DNA of 64,000 bases from Cylicocyclus nassatus (GCA_958299035.1 CATQJL010000316.1:40970025-41034024); one strand, 5' to 3'. Shown: positions 19,314 through 33,500, numbered from the stretch's first letter. Program-made: numbers and translations. The notes: generated by a model not told the origin, from the letters alone.

Positions 19314-20333
19314 TTAGGTCGTTCCGAAAGTAATGTCGCTTTTTTCGAATGAACGCCACTATTCGTGGAATCAACATTTTCAAGAGATCTCAGAAGCATT
19401 CGATGCAGCATTTCATCCTCTTTCAAATGGTTCTAATATCACTGCATAATGTAGAATGAGCTTTCGAAAAATTGCCAAAATCTGCGACTTATGCTTTTTG
19501 CCATGGTCAATTTCGGCTATTTTTCTAAATTTTTGTACCTGTTCTCCGGGAAAGTGAAAGTGGCAGGTAGATAGAGCAAACACTATAGAACAGAGAGTAA
19601 TTCTTTCTTTTCCTTAGCTTGCTTCTCAGAGTTTCTACAATCAATTTCTCAATGCCATCAAATTCCATATTTAGTCAAGTTAAACCTCACAGAACAACAA
19701 CCGGCAAGCGACTCGAGCGTCATTCGATGCAGATTTTTCTCCTCTTTCTAATAGTTGTTTTTTGTTTCCTACTTATCAAGTTTTCCGGGATAAAATCATC
19801 ATAATTCAACTTTTCCAAGGCCCCCAAGGTGTACTCGAAATTTTCGAAAGTTGCTAAACCGAAGCGGTCAAAGCTCGTTTGGTTTGTAAAATTGTTGCCA
19901 AACCATAATCCATCTTTGCAGCTTTCAAAATACGAAGATTTATTGGTGATTGGTGCATTTGTGTCTGAGACGAGCCTGCTAAAATTCGGTGGTTCCATCA
20001 AAAATTCTGTACAAAAATTATGACGAGCTCTGGAAAGTAGAAAAAAGTTGTGCCGTTTGCTGTAGGGTTTGCTCCATCCATCCATTACTTGGACTCCTTC
20101 TGAGGTTTGTTACAAAATTTTAAAAAAATTGTGAAACTTGGCCATCTCAAAAAGCATAGGTCGCAGATTTTGACTCTTTTTGGAAGCTCATTGACTGTAT
20201 TACAACAACTTCATAACCATTAGAAAGAGAATGAAATGCTGCATCAAATGATACCAGAACCTCTTATACATCTTTGTTCAACTAGATGTGGCATACGTTT
20301 GAAAAAAGCGACATTACTTTCGGAACGACCTAA
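19314..20333. mobile_element. 1020-bp mariner-type MITE with long inverted arms
   Basis: The ends are TTAGGTCGTTCCGAAAG and its inverse, with TA on both sides (19312-19313 and 20334-20335). Arms of about 200 bp are diverged inverted copies (for example GATGCAGCATTTCAT in both). There is no intact transposase. The TIR resembles mariner elements from memory. A degenerate right-end relic of the family is at 60327-60350. Confidence 0.82.
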
Positions 20334-20397
20334 TAAAATAAAAAATAACAGTCCTGCGAACAGTCCCATTTTTGTCAATTCTTTCTTTCGCAAAGCG

Positions 20398-20545
20398 CTC
20401 GCATATCCCGTGATCCGTGATTCCGTGATCCGTGAGTCCGTGAATCCGTGATTGCATATCCGTGAATTTTTTTGAAAAAATTGCCGTGATTCCGTGATCC
20501 GTGATCCGTGAATCCGTGAAACCGTGATTCCGTGAATTTTTGTTA
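20398..20545 (+). repeat. CCGTGAT/CCGTGAA minisatellite
   Basis: About fifteen copies of a 7-9 base unit (TCCGTGAT and variants) occur in two blocks around GAATTTTTTTGAAAAAATT. Confidence 0.85.
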
Positions 20546-21395
20546 ACTTATTTTCTTTTTTTTTCTTTTTTATAATTAGACAATGGACTTGTTCGCAATT
20601 GCTAGCACAAAATTCACTGCAGTATTAGACCCAGAAAGATAAATCTGCTGGCCCACTGCAGATAACTTCTGCTGGGAAGTGTCGACAAAACGTAATGCTT
20701 CGACCTCTCAGGAAATATAGCAAAACCCAGTGCTACCGTCCGCGCGCGGTGACCCCCTTTGGCTATAGAGCAACGCAGCTGCCCTCGCAAGTTGTAAGCA
20801 TGTGACCCGCGACAAATTTTTTTGTGACAAATTAATATTATTTGAGCGCTATGACCTTTCAGCTGTGATAGTGCAAATACGTCTGCTTTGTGTCGCGATA
20901 AGCCTTGGAACAGGATTAATAATTGCGTAACCTAATCTTTTACGATCAGGGTATACGTCCAACAGCAGCAGTTGCACAGTATGACCCCCTAGCGTCTGTT
21001 CTTATGCAACTTATACTGCCAACAACAACAGTTGTGCCCGATGTCCCGCTGCCGTATATCTTACGCAAATTATATTATCGTAATATTTACCTTCTGCTGT
21101 CGAATACAAAACCACTTCAATTTTTAAATATTTAGAAATATTCATACTATACACAACACTAATTATATTGTTTGTTGTTTCATGAAAATGATACACGTCT
21201 AGATCAATAAAAAAAATTTCGACAGCTTTGGTGATATTCCGCGCCTCACAGATAATAATAGCACTCAAATCATTCTTAGTGCAGGATCGTACTTTTGAAG
21301 ATTTACCGCGTGTTGCTACAATTTCCCATCCATTGAACAAACTGCGCATAAAAAAAATGCAGTTTTTTTTTTTTTGGAGCAAGGAGTAAGAAATA

Positions 21396-21790
21396 GCATT
21401 CCAAGCATTAAAGCATGCCCTAGTGGATGCGCTTGTTTTAGTGGTTCCTACTCTAGGAAAACCCTATATCATCCACACCGATGCATCAACCATCGGTCTC
21501 GGCGCGTGCCTCCTACAAGTCAATCCGGAGACTAGTAGTGAATATTTGATCGCACATTGCAGCCGCCGCTAAAAAGACACGAGAGAACTATGCAGTTTCT
21601 GAGTTAAATTTTCTATGGTTGCCAATATTTCCATATTGTTGATAACTGATCATGCCAGCAAATCGATCATGCACAGATCAGATCTCGTGTCATCTAAGGC
21701 TCAGGAGCAGACCCATCGTTTTTTCAAGTTTGTAGATTCTGAAAGCCTCAAACTTGAGGTACAGTCGCATGTCTTGAAGCACAGATGACA
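21396..21790 (+). pseudogene. pol: Gypsy RNase H relic
   Basis: The open segment starts AFQALKHALV, then HTDAS (first catalytic Asp of RNase H), GLGACLLQ and CSRR before a stop near 21573. Homology continues in shifted frames to LITDH and KFVDSE near 21640-21750. The order is that of Ty3/Gypsy RT-RNase H. It is broken by stops and frameshifts. No RT upstream or integrase downstream was recognised. Confidence 0.75.
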
Positions 21791-24700
21791 GCCATTGCTG
21801 CTGCTTAGAAAAAAAAATCCAGTAGTTTTGTTCTTCGAATTTCGTATACCGCGACTTCAAAATGTAATTGTTTTTGGCATATACAAATTCAAAAAAAAGC
21901 TCATTTCATCAAGCGCTGTGCATATACCTTTTAAAAAAAAGTGAATCTGAAAGAAAGGAAAAGAGCAAATAGAGATACTGCAAAATATCTGCTATGACCA
22001 AGAATCTCTCATCTGCAATCAAGTTGGACCTCTGTAACATGCATCTCATGAGCTCTTGCTCAATTTTTGCATTTTCTTCTTCTTCTATGTAGTGCAAGTT
22101 TAAAGAAAAAAGGACAAGATTCGAGTACTTGGAAAAAGTTTCGAATGTATAAAAAAAAATCTAGTGTGACGTTTTCGATTCTAGGAACTCCTCACCATAT
22201 TTTCATTTCAAAGATATTCTTTGGTGAGTGGCGATATCATTACGCATCAAAACCAGACTGATTAATTCTTACTCAGATTCCACCAATATTTTCGAATTAT
22301 TTCGAATTTAGTCGCCAAATCATTCAAAAAAAAATTTCGTTCTAGCATAGAAGAGACATTTCTTCAAATTCATAAAAAAAAGTCGTCACCTTATTAATAC
22401 TCAGCAACACATTCATGTTTATTACCCCTACAAAGCCTCTATTTCAAGAATTCTGAGCAGAAACTGTAGTTACAGATGTTGATCTTTAGCTCATTTTTGA
22501 CATAGCGGACGCAACCTCAAAAGAAAAGAAATGTTGATTTTCATAGGAATATGTCATTCAATATGCCAAACGTTTCCTTTTTTTCACAAGTTCCACAAAT
22601 TTACGAACTAATATTTATATCAGAAAAAAAACTCAATATATTATAGATTCGAATGCTTTACAGAGGGGCCACTTGCTTGAGATTGCTGGAGATTAGAAAA
22701 GCGCTATATGCATTGTCGAAATAGAATTAGATGTAGAAGTGAAAATCTTTATATTGTAGAAGTAAAAATCTTTATAATCTAATGTGCAGCATAGACTACT
22801 CAGCTTGTAACCGTATTTGCGCAGCAGTGCATTATTTAAATTGAAGCATTTTGCATCCTTATATGACTATTCATCCATGGAAAGCGAATGCAAACTCTGA
22901 AAGAGCTTCAAACACATCATCACTTCTCACTAAGCTACGCCATAAAGTCAACACAGTTCTCATCATCTTTTTTTTTACTTTAGTTCTGATTCTAAGTGAT
23001 TGACAACCCACTAAGGAGTATTCTTCGGAAACTCTATAATTTTTCAGAAGAAAACGCATTGGAATTCGTTGGTACGTAGCTACTGTAAAGCTTTGCTGGA
23101 ATTTTCTCTTATCTTAACAGTGAGAGAAAAGCGGATTTTTTATTTGATACATAGAATATCATTTCCCTCCCACGTGACCCCACTTTAGCTTTAGTTAATA
23201 GTACTACAAAACTTTTATCAAAATAAATGACAAAACATCTTGTTTTCAGACTATTAATGTTGTGTTGCCACTACATTTCGCAAAATATTCAGAGAATTTT
23301 TGCAATGTAGTGAGAAAAAAAAGGCAGTCTTTACGACAACCTCGTAGACAATTCAGTATAGCTTCAAAGTTGTTTTTATTTCCAGTCAATGTAGAATTTT
23401 GAAAATTAAAATCATTGCGTACTGCAATTCCACGGATCAAAAAACTGCTGCTGTGAAATCCGGCTGACATTGTTGATAGCGAATGTTTGAAAAAAATTTT
23501 TGGATCAAATTCAAAAATTTAAATCATATCTCATTTTTAGTCAAACATTTTATGCTTTTCGACACTCTTGGATCAAATTCATAAATTTAAATCATATCTC
23601 ATTTCCAGTCAAACATTTTATGCTTTTCGATACTCTCAGGTGAATACGAAACCTACTTTCCAGCATCCTATCAAATGAAATGACGCAAGAGAGCGGATGA
23701 AAAGTATATGAGTAGCATGACGCTTCGCTAGTCGTACACGTAAAATGCCCTCGTCAACCTATTTCTATATCTCAATGCTAAATGAGCACCGCCTAAAATA
23801 AATTGCCGCCAGCCCAATTACTCGCCACTTTCAAAGCGCGAGCGCTTGAATATTTGCCTACTCAGATAATGGCAAAGCATAACCGCTACGTATTTAGCCG
23901 TTCCTTCTATCACTCACCACAAGTAAGATTTTTCAAATTGCATTCCATCAAGCTCTAGGACAGATCTTCTAACCTCTGATCAAGCTATTATTTCTGTAAG
24001 TTATAGTGCTGGATGAAGCATTTCCGTTATGGTTCAAAAAAACTTGGAAGCGACAAGTCACATTTCTGGGAAATCTCAACGTTTGTCACTTTGATGCATT
24101 TTTTTTTGTGATTGTGCGCACATTCAAAAAAAAAAGAATTTTTTCCCAATCTGTGATTGTTTGTTCCATATTGGACTGCACTGCGACATTTCTTGATCAA
24201 TTCGCAGGAAAAATCTACTGAATGATGCAAGGTTTTTTAATGTCCAAATTTTCCCGACAGCCACAAAAAAACCGTAAAGTGTCGCGAATAGTCGCGATAG
24301 CTTACAGAAAGCAGCCATATGACGTAGATTTAGAATAACAAACAAACTATTGGTAAAAACATCGGAAAATAGCAGTTTCTCCAGTTTTGTGCGATTGCAC
24401 AAACCAAGTCTGCGTTCTTAAACGTAGCATTCAGAACTACCATTAAAAATATTTTCAGGAATATTACTTGTAGCTGAAAGGAGATTGTTTTCAGAGAACA
24501 ATTCTCTTTCAACCAAAAGCTTCACAAAAAAAAATCCTCAGTGCTTCTGAACATGTTGGGATATCCAGATTGATATTTTAATCGGAAGCAATGACCGCAT
24601 TTTTTTTCAAAAGGTGAACAGCCGAAGCTGACAATAAGCAATAAAGGCACAGTTTTTGTCGCACCGAAATTTATTTTTTGGGGATGAAAAAGAAACTGTT

Positions 24701-26163
24701 TAGACCGTTTCAAATCACCCAGTCCTCGTTCTTTTTCCTAGAAAATGATGGTAATGATTCCTTTATAGATTTCATCAGAATTCAGGAACATTCATTTCAT
24801 AGAATTTTCTATATTGGATTTGGACGTTGAAAAAAACGTAGACAGCTTCCACAGATTGCAACCAGTAGTGAATTAAGATGTAACATGTAACATGTAAAGA
24901 TCACTTCCGCTGAAGTTTCCATACTTACAACCCGTAAGCTACACATCGTAGTTTTTTTTTGCAGCGGAAGCGTTCTGGTACTACATCTCTAAGTTATCAC
25001 TATTGTTATGTTTAATTAAGCTGTACAATTTGATCTGCATTTCCACTTTGTAAATGTCGGTGATCGGCTAATGCTTCCAAAACTCAATTTAAAAAAAAAT
25101 TTTTTTTTGAAAAAAAGGAAACATCAGAAGACGAACGACAATATGCTTGTATTGTCAATGGTTGTAGTCTTGAAATCGGTTTCAAAACCACAAGACAAAT
25201 TTTCAACGCAATTCAGTTCAAAAAAATCTGATTAACCGCGTTCCTTTTGTCCTCGCCATGCTTTCACAACGTGAGTTTGTTTACATTTATTTTGCCGCAC
25301 CGCCGCGTTATTTACAAGCATAAAATTCTTTGAAAAGGCAAATTCAAAGAAACCATTTGCACTAGGCAGCTTCAAAAAAAAACTTTTTCGTAACTACCAA
25401 ATCTTGCCCCTATGTTGGATGCACAATGTTGTGCAACACTCAATTCAACATTCAATGCCACCTTGATCTGCATATGCCTTATATACTGTGTATACATCTC
25501 TCAAGTTACATAACCTAATTAATTTGCTCATCATATTCCAATTAATAACACGATTCAACGTCACTTAAACCTATTTGTATAACATAAACTCCCAAAATGA
25601 CTATTGTATTACAATACTGCCTAATATACTGTTAACTATTTTTGCACCATCAACACTGTATTTTTTTTTAAATTCAAATGTTCTACAACAAATGCCCTTC
25701 CAAGCCATAACTTTATCACCTCAACCTTCAAATACCGGCTGCATTATACTGCTATAACTTCAAGGCAACTATTCCCCTTTGTCACCCTCCGGGAATACGT
25801 TCCTTCACTTTCTACAACTATAATACATGCTACTGCCTCTTCCACGCAGTCCCTACGTCACATCTTTCATTCCACATATCTCTAGCTTGAGGACAAGCTC
25901 ACTCTAAACCCCTAGGATGAGGTGAAAGTCGCTGTTTGATTATCCAATTCGCCTGATCCAACTCCTCTACTCAGTCAATCAGAAGATAATGGTATACACA
26001 TCGAAACTCTCTATGGTCTCGCCGTAACTCGTGTATTCTTTACACACGAAACTCGGAAGACACTCATCTCGCCGTAACACGTGTATTTCCTACACACGTA
26101 ACTCGGAAAACATTAAACAACAACCGAACAAGCTCGAGGACGAGCTTTCTGAAGGAATGGAGA
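21791..26163. other. AT-rich decayed interior of LTR element
   Basis: No coding was recognised. It contains a tandem duplication of about 67 bp at 23503-23636 (TGGATCAAATTC...ATGCTTTTCG) and a partial repeat at 26030-26110 (CTCGCCGTAAC(T/A)CGTGTAT twice). The open frames are short and composition-driven. Confidence 0.55.
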
Positions 26164-26379
26164 TGTCGGGATGCAGCTAATTTCCAACAGCTGCCTAAGA
26201 AGGAGGTTGGCCCTGGATAGCCAACCTCTGGCAGTGACCTCCGCCCGCCGGCAGGAGCCGGTGCCCTCTCCCCTCTCCTCTTACACTTTTTGTATATATC
26301 TGTATAATAAATATCATAGTAAGACCTATGTAAACCCGCTACACATCAGGTAAAGGCGTCATGAACCTTTATCCTGACA
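26164..26379 (+). repeat. 3' LTR of Gypsy-type element
   Basis: A 216-bp copy of 18823-19038 with about five differences, preceded by a purine tract. Confidence 0.75.
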
Positions 26380-27528
26380 GAAGAAAAGTGATTGGACTTT
26401 CCAATTTTGGTGGTTATTAGAATAAATTATTCTCTTTCAGAAAGTACCTATATAAGGTCATTTAATTTATTGGAATTTTTTATACTTGCTGAAATGCAAA
26501 GTCAGTCACTTCGATAAATTACGAAGTTTGAGCAGTATCTGCGCAGTGAAACAAGTGAGACCACCCAAAGTACCACTGCTGGAGTGGGTGGTGACATAGT
26601 CACCAAACCCACGACGGCTGTGTGGCTTCAACTTTCAAAGTCAGGAGATATAGCCATTAACATCTTCGAGAACAAAGATGCGCGTTATTCAATTCTTTGC
26701 AGGTGAACAGATATTTCTAGGTATCATCTGATAGAGCCTTTTACGCTCTATCCATCCATATGCAGCTTACCTCAGATTTTATCTATCTTCGGAAAATATA
26801 GGGCAAAACATGATTTTATTGCGGTCCAAAAATTGCTATTTTTCAGGTTTTTTCGATTTTTTTCTGAAATTGAAAAGAAATCTTAGGCATTTAGCATATC
26901 GTTCGAAAGACCATGAAGAGCTTTTTCGAAGGGTATGTAATTTGCTTCACGACTTTACGGTGTAACAGCGCAAGATTGAGAATTGTTCAAAAAATCCTGT
27001 TCGAGTTCTTCACGGCGCCACGCGTAGGGTAGTGGAAGAGGAGCGTTAACGCGTTGTCAGAATAAGAGGCGAAGGTCGCCCATGTAAGCGACATTTAAGT
27101 TGCCGCCTACTTGCTGTTGCTCGAAACAAAAAATTCCAAAATGTAATGAAAATCAAGCTGTCCCATTTTTACCGTTCACCCTGATATCCTCTCCTATAAT
27201 ATAAACCCGATCCCAAAAAACGAGACGGCGAGGATGGTCCGCCCACATGTATGCTTCAACGGGTGTTTTGAATAGACGCCAGTTGCCGAACGGGGCCTTA
27301 TTGTGTAGAGACGCGACGGTGCGATCATGAGGTCAAGAGGACGCAGAGGTCCTAGTGCGAACGAGAGGACACGACACGCAGGTTACGCTCTGCTGCTGCA
27401 ATGGGTGTGTTGAAAGACGCAAGCGTGCCAAGGGTGTTGAAATTGCGAGCTGGTCATTGTTGCAAAGTTAGTTGTAGAAGCCTACCATTTGATCCGCTCA
27501 CATCCAATCTCAGTATTCACTATGCTTC
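26380..27528. other. Outer TIR element remainder and unassigned flank
   Basis: 26380-27182 is the right part of the outer TIR element and has no open frame of note. 27183-27528 is GC-richer, single-copy in this window and unassigned. It forms the left border of the satellite. Confidence 0.5.
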
Positions 27529-30500
27529 CACTTTTCCGCCTAATTTTGAGAAAATCCTCGAAAATCTCGCTTTTGGGAGCTTTTGCTCTGGGTGAATTCG
27601 ATTTTTCTCTCCAGATTGTAAGCGTGAGTGCGAGAGTGACATTGCGAAAGGAAGCTGTGCAGCGATGACTAGGCCAAAGCAAAATTTTAGCACGATATGA
27701 TCCACTTTTCGCCTAATTTTGAGAAAATCCTCGAAAATCTCGCTTTTGGGAGCTTTTGCTCTGGATGAGTTCGATTTTTCTCTCCAAATGGTAAGCGTGA
27801 GTGCGAGAGTGACATTGCGAAAGGAAGCTGTGCAGCGATGACTAGGCCAAAGCAAAATTTTAGCACGATATGATCCACTTTTCCGCCTAATTTTGAGAAA
27901 ATCCTCGAAAATCTCGCTTTTGGGAGCTTTTGCTCTGGATGAGTTCGATTTTTCTCTCCAGATGGTAAGCGTGAGTGCGAGAGTGACATTGCGAAAGGAA
28001 GCTGTGCAGCGATGACTGGGGCAAAACAAAATTTTAGCACGATATGACCCACTTTTCCGCCAAATTTTGAGAAAATCCTCGAAAATCTCGCTTTTGGGAG
28101 CTTTTGCTCTAGATGAGTTCGATTTTTCTCTCCAGATGGTAAGCGTGAGTGCGAGAGTGACATCGCGAAAGGAAGCTGTGCAGCGATGACTAGGGTAAAG
28201 CAAAATTTTAGCACGATATGATCCACTTTTCCGCCTAATTTTGAGAAAATCCTCGAAAATCTCGCTTTTGGGAGCTTTTGCTCTGGATGAGTTCGATTTT
28301 TCTCTCCAGATGGTAAGCGTGAGTGCGAGAGTGACATTGCGAAAGGAAGCTGTGCAGCGATGACTGGGGCAAAACAAAATTTTAGCACGATATGACCCAC
28401 TTTTCCGCCAAATTTTGAGAAAATCCTCGAAAATCTCGCTTTTGGGAGCTTTTGCTCTAGATGAGTTCGATTTTTCTCTCCAGATGGTAAGCGTGAGTGC
28501 GAGAGTGACATCGCGAAAGGAAGCTGTGCAGCGATGACTAGGGTAAAGCAAAATTTTAGCACGATATGATCCACTTTTCCGCCTAATTTTGAGAAAATCC
28601 TCGAAAATCTCGCTTTTGGGAGCTTTTGCTCTGGATGAGTTCGATTTTTCTCTCCAGATGGTAAGCGTGAGTGCGAGAGTGACATTGCGAAAGGAAGCTG
28701 TGCAGCGATGACTAGGGTAAAGCAAAATTTTAGCACGATATGATCCATTTTTCCGCCTAATTTTGAGAAAATCCTCGAAAATCTCGCTTTTGGGAGCTTT
28801 TGCTCTGGATGAGTTCGATTTTTCTCTCCAGATGGTAAGCGTGAGTGCGAGAGTGACATTGCGAAAGGAAGCTGTGCAGCGATGACTAGGGTAAAGCAAA
28901 ATTTTAGCACGATATGATCCACTTTTCCGCCTAATTTTGAGAAAATCCTCGAAAATCTCGCTTTTGGGAGCTTTTGCTCTGGATGAGTTCGATTTTTCTC
29001 TCCAGATGGTAAGCGTGAGTGCGAGAGTGACATTGCGAAAGGAAGCTGTGCAGCGATGACTAGTCCAAAGCAAAATTTTAGCACGATATGATCCACTTTT
29101 CCGCCTAATTTTGAGAAAATCCTCGAAAATCTCGCTTTTGGGAGCTTTTGCTCTGGATGAGTTCGATTTTTCTCTCCAGATGGTAAGCGTGAGTGCGAGA
29201 GTGACATTGCGAAAGGAAGCTGTGCAGCGATGACTAGGCCAAAGCAAAATTTTAGCACGATATGATCCACTTTTCCGCCTAATTTTGAGAAAATCCTCGA
29301 AAATCTCGCTTTTGGGAGCTTTTGCTCTGGATGAGTTCGATTTTTCTCTCCAGATGGTAAGCGTGAGTGCGAGAGTGACATTGCGAAAGGAAGCTGTGCA
29401 GCGATGACTAGGCCAAAGCAAAATTTTAGCAGGATATGATCCACTTTTCCGCCTAATTTTGAGAAAATCCTCGAAAATCTCGCTTTTGGGAGCTTTTGCT
29501 CTGGATGAGTTCGATTTTTCTCTCTAGATGGTAAGCGTGAGTGCGAGAGTGACATTGCGAAAGGAAGCTGTGCAGCGATGACTGGGGCAAAACAAAATTT
29601 TAGCACGATATGACCCACTTTTCCGCCAAATTTTGAGAAAATCCTCGAAAATCTCGCTTTTGGGAGCTTTTGCTCTGGATGAGTTCGATTTTTCTCTCCA
29701 GATGGTAAGCGTGAGTGCGAGAGTGACATTGCGAAAGGAAGCTGTGCAGCGATGACTAGGGTAAAGCAAAATTTTAGCACGATATGATCCACTTTTCCGC
29801 CTAATTTTGAGAAAATCCTCGAAAATCTCGCTTTTGGGAGCTTTTGCTCTGGATGAGTTCGATTTTTCTCTCCAGATGGTAAGCGTGAGTGCGAGAGTGA
29901 CATTGCGAAAGGAAGCTGTGCAGCGATGACTAGGCCAAAGCAAAATTTTAGCACGATATGATCCACTTTTCCGCCTAATTTTGAGAAAATCCTCGAAAAT
30001 CTCGCTTTTGGGAGCTTTTGCTCTGGATGAGTTCGATTTTTCTCTCCAGATGGTAAGCGTGAGTGCGAGAGTGACATTGCGAAAGGAAGCTGTGCAGCGA
30101 TGACTAGGCCAAAGCAAAATTTTAGCACGATATGATCCACTTTTCCGCCTAATTTTGAGAAAATCCTCGAAAATCTCGCTTTTGGGAGCTTTTGCTCTGG
30201 ATGAGTTCGATTTTTCTCTCCAGATGGTAAGCGTGAGTGCGAGAGTGACATTGCGAAAGGAAGCTGTGCAGCGATGACTAGGCCAAAGCAAAATTTTAGC
30301 ACGATATGATCCACTTTTCCGCCTAATTTTGAGAAAATCCTCGAAAATCTCGCTTTTGGGAGCTTTTGCTCTGGATGAGTTCGATTTTTCTCTCCAGATG
30401 GTAAGCGTGAGTGCGAGAGTGACATTGCGAAAGGAAGCTGTGCAGCGATGACTAGGGTAAAGCAAAATTTTAGCACGATATGATCCACTTTTCCGCCTAA

Positions 30501-33500
30501 TTTTGAGAAAATCCTCGAAAATCTCGCTTTTGGGAGCTTTTGCTCTGGATTAGTTCGATTTTTCTCTCCAGATGGTAAGCGTGAGTGCGAGAGTGACATT
30601 GCGAAAGGAAGCTGTGCAGCGATGACTAGGCCAAAGCAAAATTTTAGCACGATATGATCCACTTTTCCGCCTAATTTTGAGAAAATCCTCGAAAATCTCG
30701 CTTTTGGGAGCTTTTGCTCTGGATGAGTTCGATTTTTCTCTCTAGATGGTAAGCGTGAGTGCGAGAGTGACATTGCGAAAGGAAGCTGTGCAGCGATGAC
30801 TAGGCCATAGCAAAATTTTAGCACGATATGATCCACTTTTCCGCCTAATTTTGAGAAAATCCTCGAAAATCTCGCTTTTGGGAGCTTTTGCTCTGGGTGA
30901 ATTCGATTTTTCTCTCCAGATGGTAAGCGTGAGTGCGAGAGTGACATTGCGAAAGGAAGCTGTGCAGCGATGACTAGGGTAAAGCAAAATTTTAGCACGA
31001 TATGATCCACTTTTCCGCCTAATTTTGAGAAAATCCTCGAAAATCTCGCTTTTGGGAGCTTTTGCTCTGGATGAGTTCGATTTTTCTCTCCAGATGGTAA
31101 GCGTGAGTGCGAGAGTGACATTGCGAAAGGAAGCTGTGCAGCGATGACTAGGGTAAAGCAAAATTTTAGCACGATATGATCCACTTTTCCGCCTAATTTT
31201 GAGAAAATCCTCGAAAATCTCGCTTTTGGGAGCTTTTGCTCTGGATGAGTTCGATTTTTCTCTCCAGATGGTAAGCGTGAGTGCGAGAGTGACATTGCGA
31301 AAGGAAGCTGTGCAGCGATGACTGGGGCAAAACAAAATTTTAGCACGATATGACCCACTTTTCCGCCAAATTTTGAGAAAATCCTCGAAAATCTCGCTTT
31401 TGGGAGCTTTTGCTCTGGATGAGTTCGATTTTTCTCTCCAGATGGTAAGCGTGAGTGCGAGAGTGACATCGCGAAAGGAAACTGTGCAGCGATGACTAGG
31501 GTAAAGCAAAATTTTAGCACGATATGATCCACTTTTCCGCCTAATTTTGAGAAAATCCTCGAAAATCTCGCTTTTGGGAGCTTTTGCTCTGGATGAGTTC
31601 GATTTTTCTCTCCAGATGGTAAGCGTGAGTGCGAGAGTGACATTGCGAAAGGAAGCTGTGCAGCGATGACTAGGCCAAAGCAAAATTTTAGCACGATATG
31701 ATCCACTTTTCCGCCTAATTTTGAGAAAATCCTCGAAAATCTCGCTTTTGGGAGCTTTTGCTCTGGATGAGTTCGATTTTTCTCTCCAGATGGTAAGCGT
31801 GAGTGCGAGAGTGACATTGCGAAAGGAAGCTGTGCAGCGATGACTAGGCCAAAGCAAAATTTTAGCACGATATGATCCACTTTTCCGCCTAATTTTGAGA
31901 AAATCCTCGAAAATCTCGCTTTTGGGAGCTTTTGCTCTGGATGAGTTCGATTTTTCTCTCTAGATGGTAAGCGTGAGTGCGAGAGTGACATTGCGAAAGG
32001 AAGCTGTGCAGCGATGACTAGGGTAAAGCAAAATTTTAGCACGATATGATCCACTTTTCCGCCTAATTTTGAGAAAATCCTCGAAAATCTCGCTTTTGGG
32101 AGCTTTTGCTCTGGGTGAATTCGATTTTTCTCTCCAGATGGTAAGCGTGAGTGCGAGAGTGACATTGCGAAAGGAAGCTGTGCAGCGATGACTAGGGTAA
32201 AGCAAAATTTTAGCACGATATGATCCACTTTTCCGCCTAATTTTGAGAAAATCCTCGAAAATCTCGCTTTTGGGAGCTTTTGCTCTGGGTGAATTCGATT
32301 TTTCTCTCCAGATGGTAAGCGTGAGTGCGAGAGTGACATCGCGAAAGGAAGCTGTGCAGCGATGACTAGGGTAAAGCAAAATTTTAGCACGATATGATCC
32401 ACTTTTCCGCCTAATTTTGAGAAAATCCTCGAAAATCTCGCTTTTGGGAGCTTTTGCTCTGGATGAGTTCGATTTTTCTCTCCAGATGGTAAGCGTGAGT
32501 GCGAGAGTGACATTGCGAAAGGAAGCTGTGCAGCGATGACTAGGCCAAAGCAAAATTTTAGCACGATATGATCCACTTTTCCGCCTAATTTTGAGAAAAT
32601 CCTCGAAAATCTCGCTTTTGGGAGCTTTTGCTCTGGGTGAATTCGATTTTTCTCTCCAGATGGTAAGCGTGAGTGCGAGAGTGACATTGCGAAAGGAAGC
32701 TGTGCAGCGATGACTAGGGTAAAGCAAAATTTTAGCACGATATGATCCACTTTTCCGCCTAATTTTGAGAAAATCCTCGAAAATCTCGCTTTTGGGAGCT
32801 TTTGCTCTGGATTAGTTCGATTTTTCTCTCCAGATGGTAAGCGTGAGTGCGAGAGTGACATTGCGAAAGGAAGCTGTGCAGCGATGATTAGGCCATAGCA
32901 AAATTTTAGCACGATATGATCCACTTTTCCGCCTAATTTTGAGAAAATCCTCGAAAATCTCGCTTTTGGGAGCTTTTGCTCTGGGTGAATTCGATTTTTC
33001 TCTCCGGATGGTAAGCGTGAGTGCGAGAGTGACATTGCGAAAGGAAGCTGTGCAGCGATGACTAGGGTAAAGCAAAATTTTAGCACGATATGATCCACTT
33101 TTCCGCCTAATTTTGAGAAAATCCTCGAAAATCTCGCTTTTGGGAGCTTTTGCTCTGGATGAGTTCGATTTTTCTCTCCAGATGGTAAGCGTGAGTGCGA
33201 GAGTGACATCGCGAAAGGAAGCTGTGCAGCGATGACTAGGGTAAAGCAAAATTTTAGCACGATATGATCCACTTTTCCGCCTAATTTTGAGAAAATCCTC
33301 GAAAATCTCGCTTTTGGGAGCTTTTGCTCTGGATGAGTTCGATTTTTCTCTCCAGATGGTAAGCGTGAGTGCGAGAGTGACATTGCGAAAGGAAGCTGTG
33401 CAGCGATGACTAGGGTAAAGCAAAATTTTAGCACGATATGATCCACTTTTCCGCCTAATTTTGAGAAAATCCTCGAAAATCTCGCTTTTGGGAGCTTTTG

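Larger units (their letters stand above)
18823..26379 (+). mobile_element. Decayed Gypsy-type LTR retrotransposon
   Basis: Two 216-bp repeats (18823-19038 and 26164-26379), each TGTCGGG to CCTGACA, differ at about five bases. TGGAAGTCCC directly after the first is a plausible primer-binding site. GAAGGAATGGAGA directly before the second is a plausible polypurine tract, so both are LTRs of one plus-strand element. The interior holds a Ty3/Gypsy RNase H relic (21396-21790), a MITE (19314-20333) and otherwise AT-rich noncoding sequence. The flanks gaaag and gaaga are only a loose target duplication. Confidence 0.7.
18766..27182. mobile_element. Outer TIR element split by an LTR retrotransposon
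   Basis: The left end AGGGTGAACGGTAAATAATG (18766) and right end CATTTTTACCGTTCACCCT (to 27182) are inverted copies over about 30 bp (AATGGGACANCTTGA follows). Only 57 bp separate the left TIR from the LTR element, and about 800 bp lie on the other side. The original element was therefore roughly 860 bp, probably mariner-type. A target duplication is not clear (TA against TG). Confidence 0.6.
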
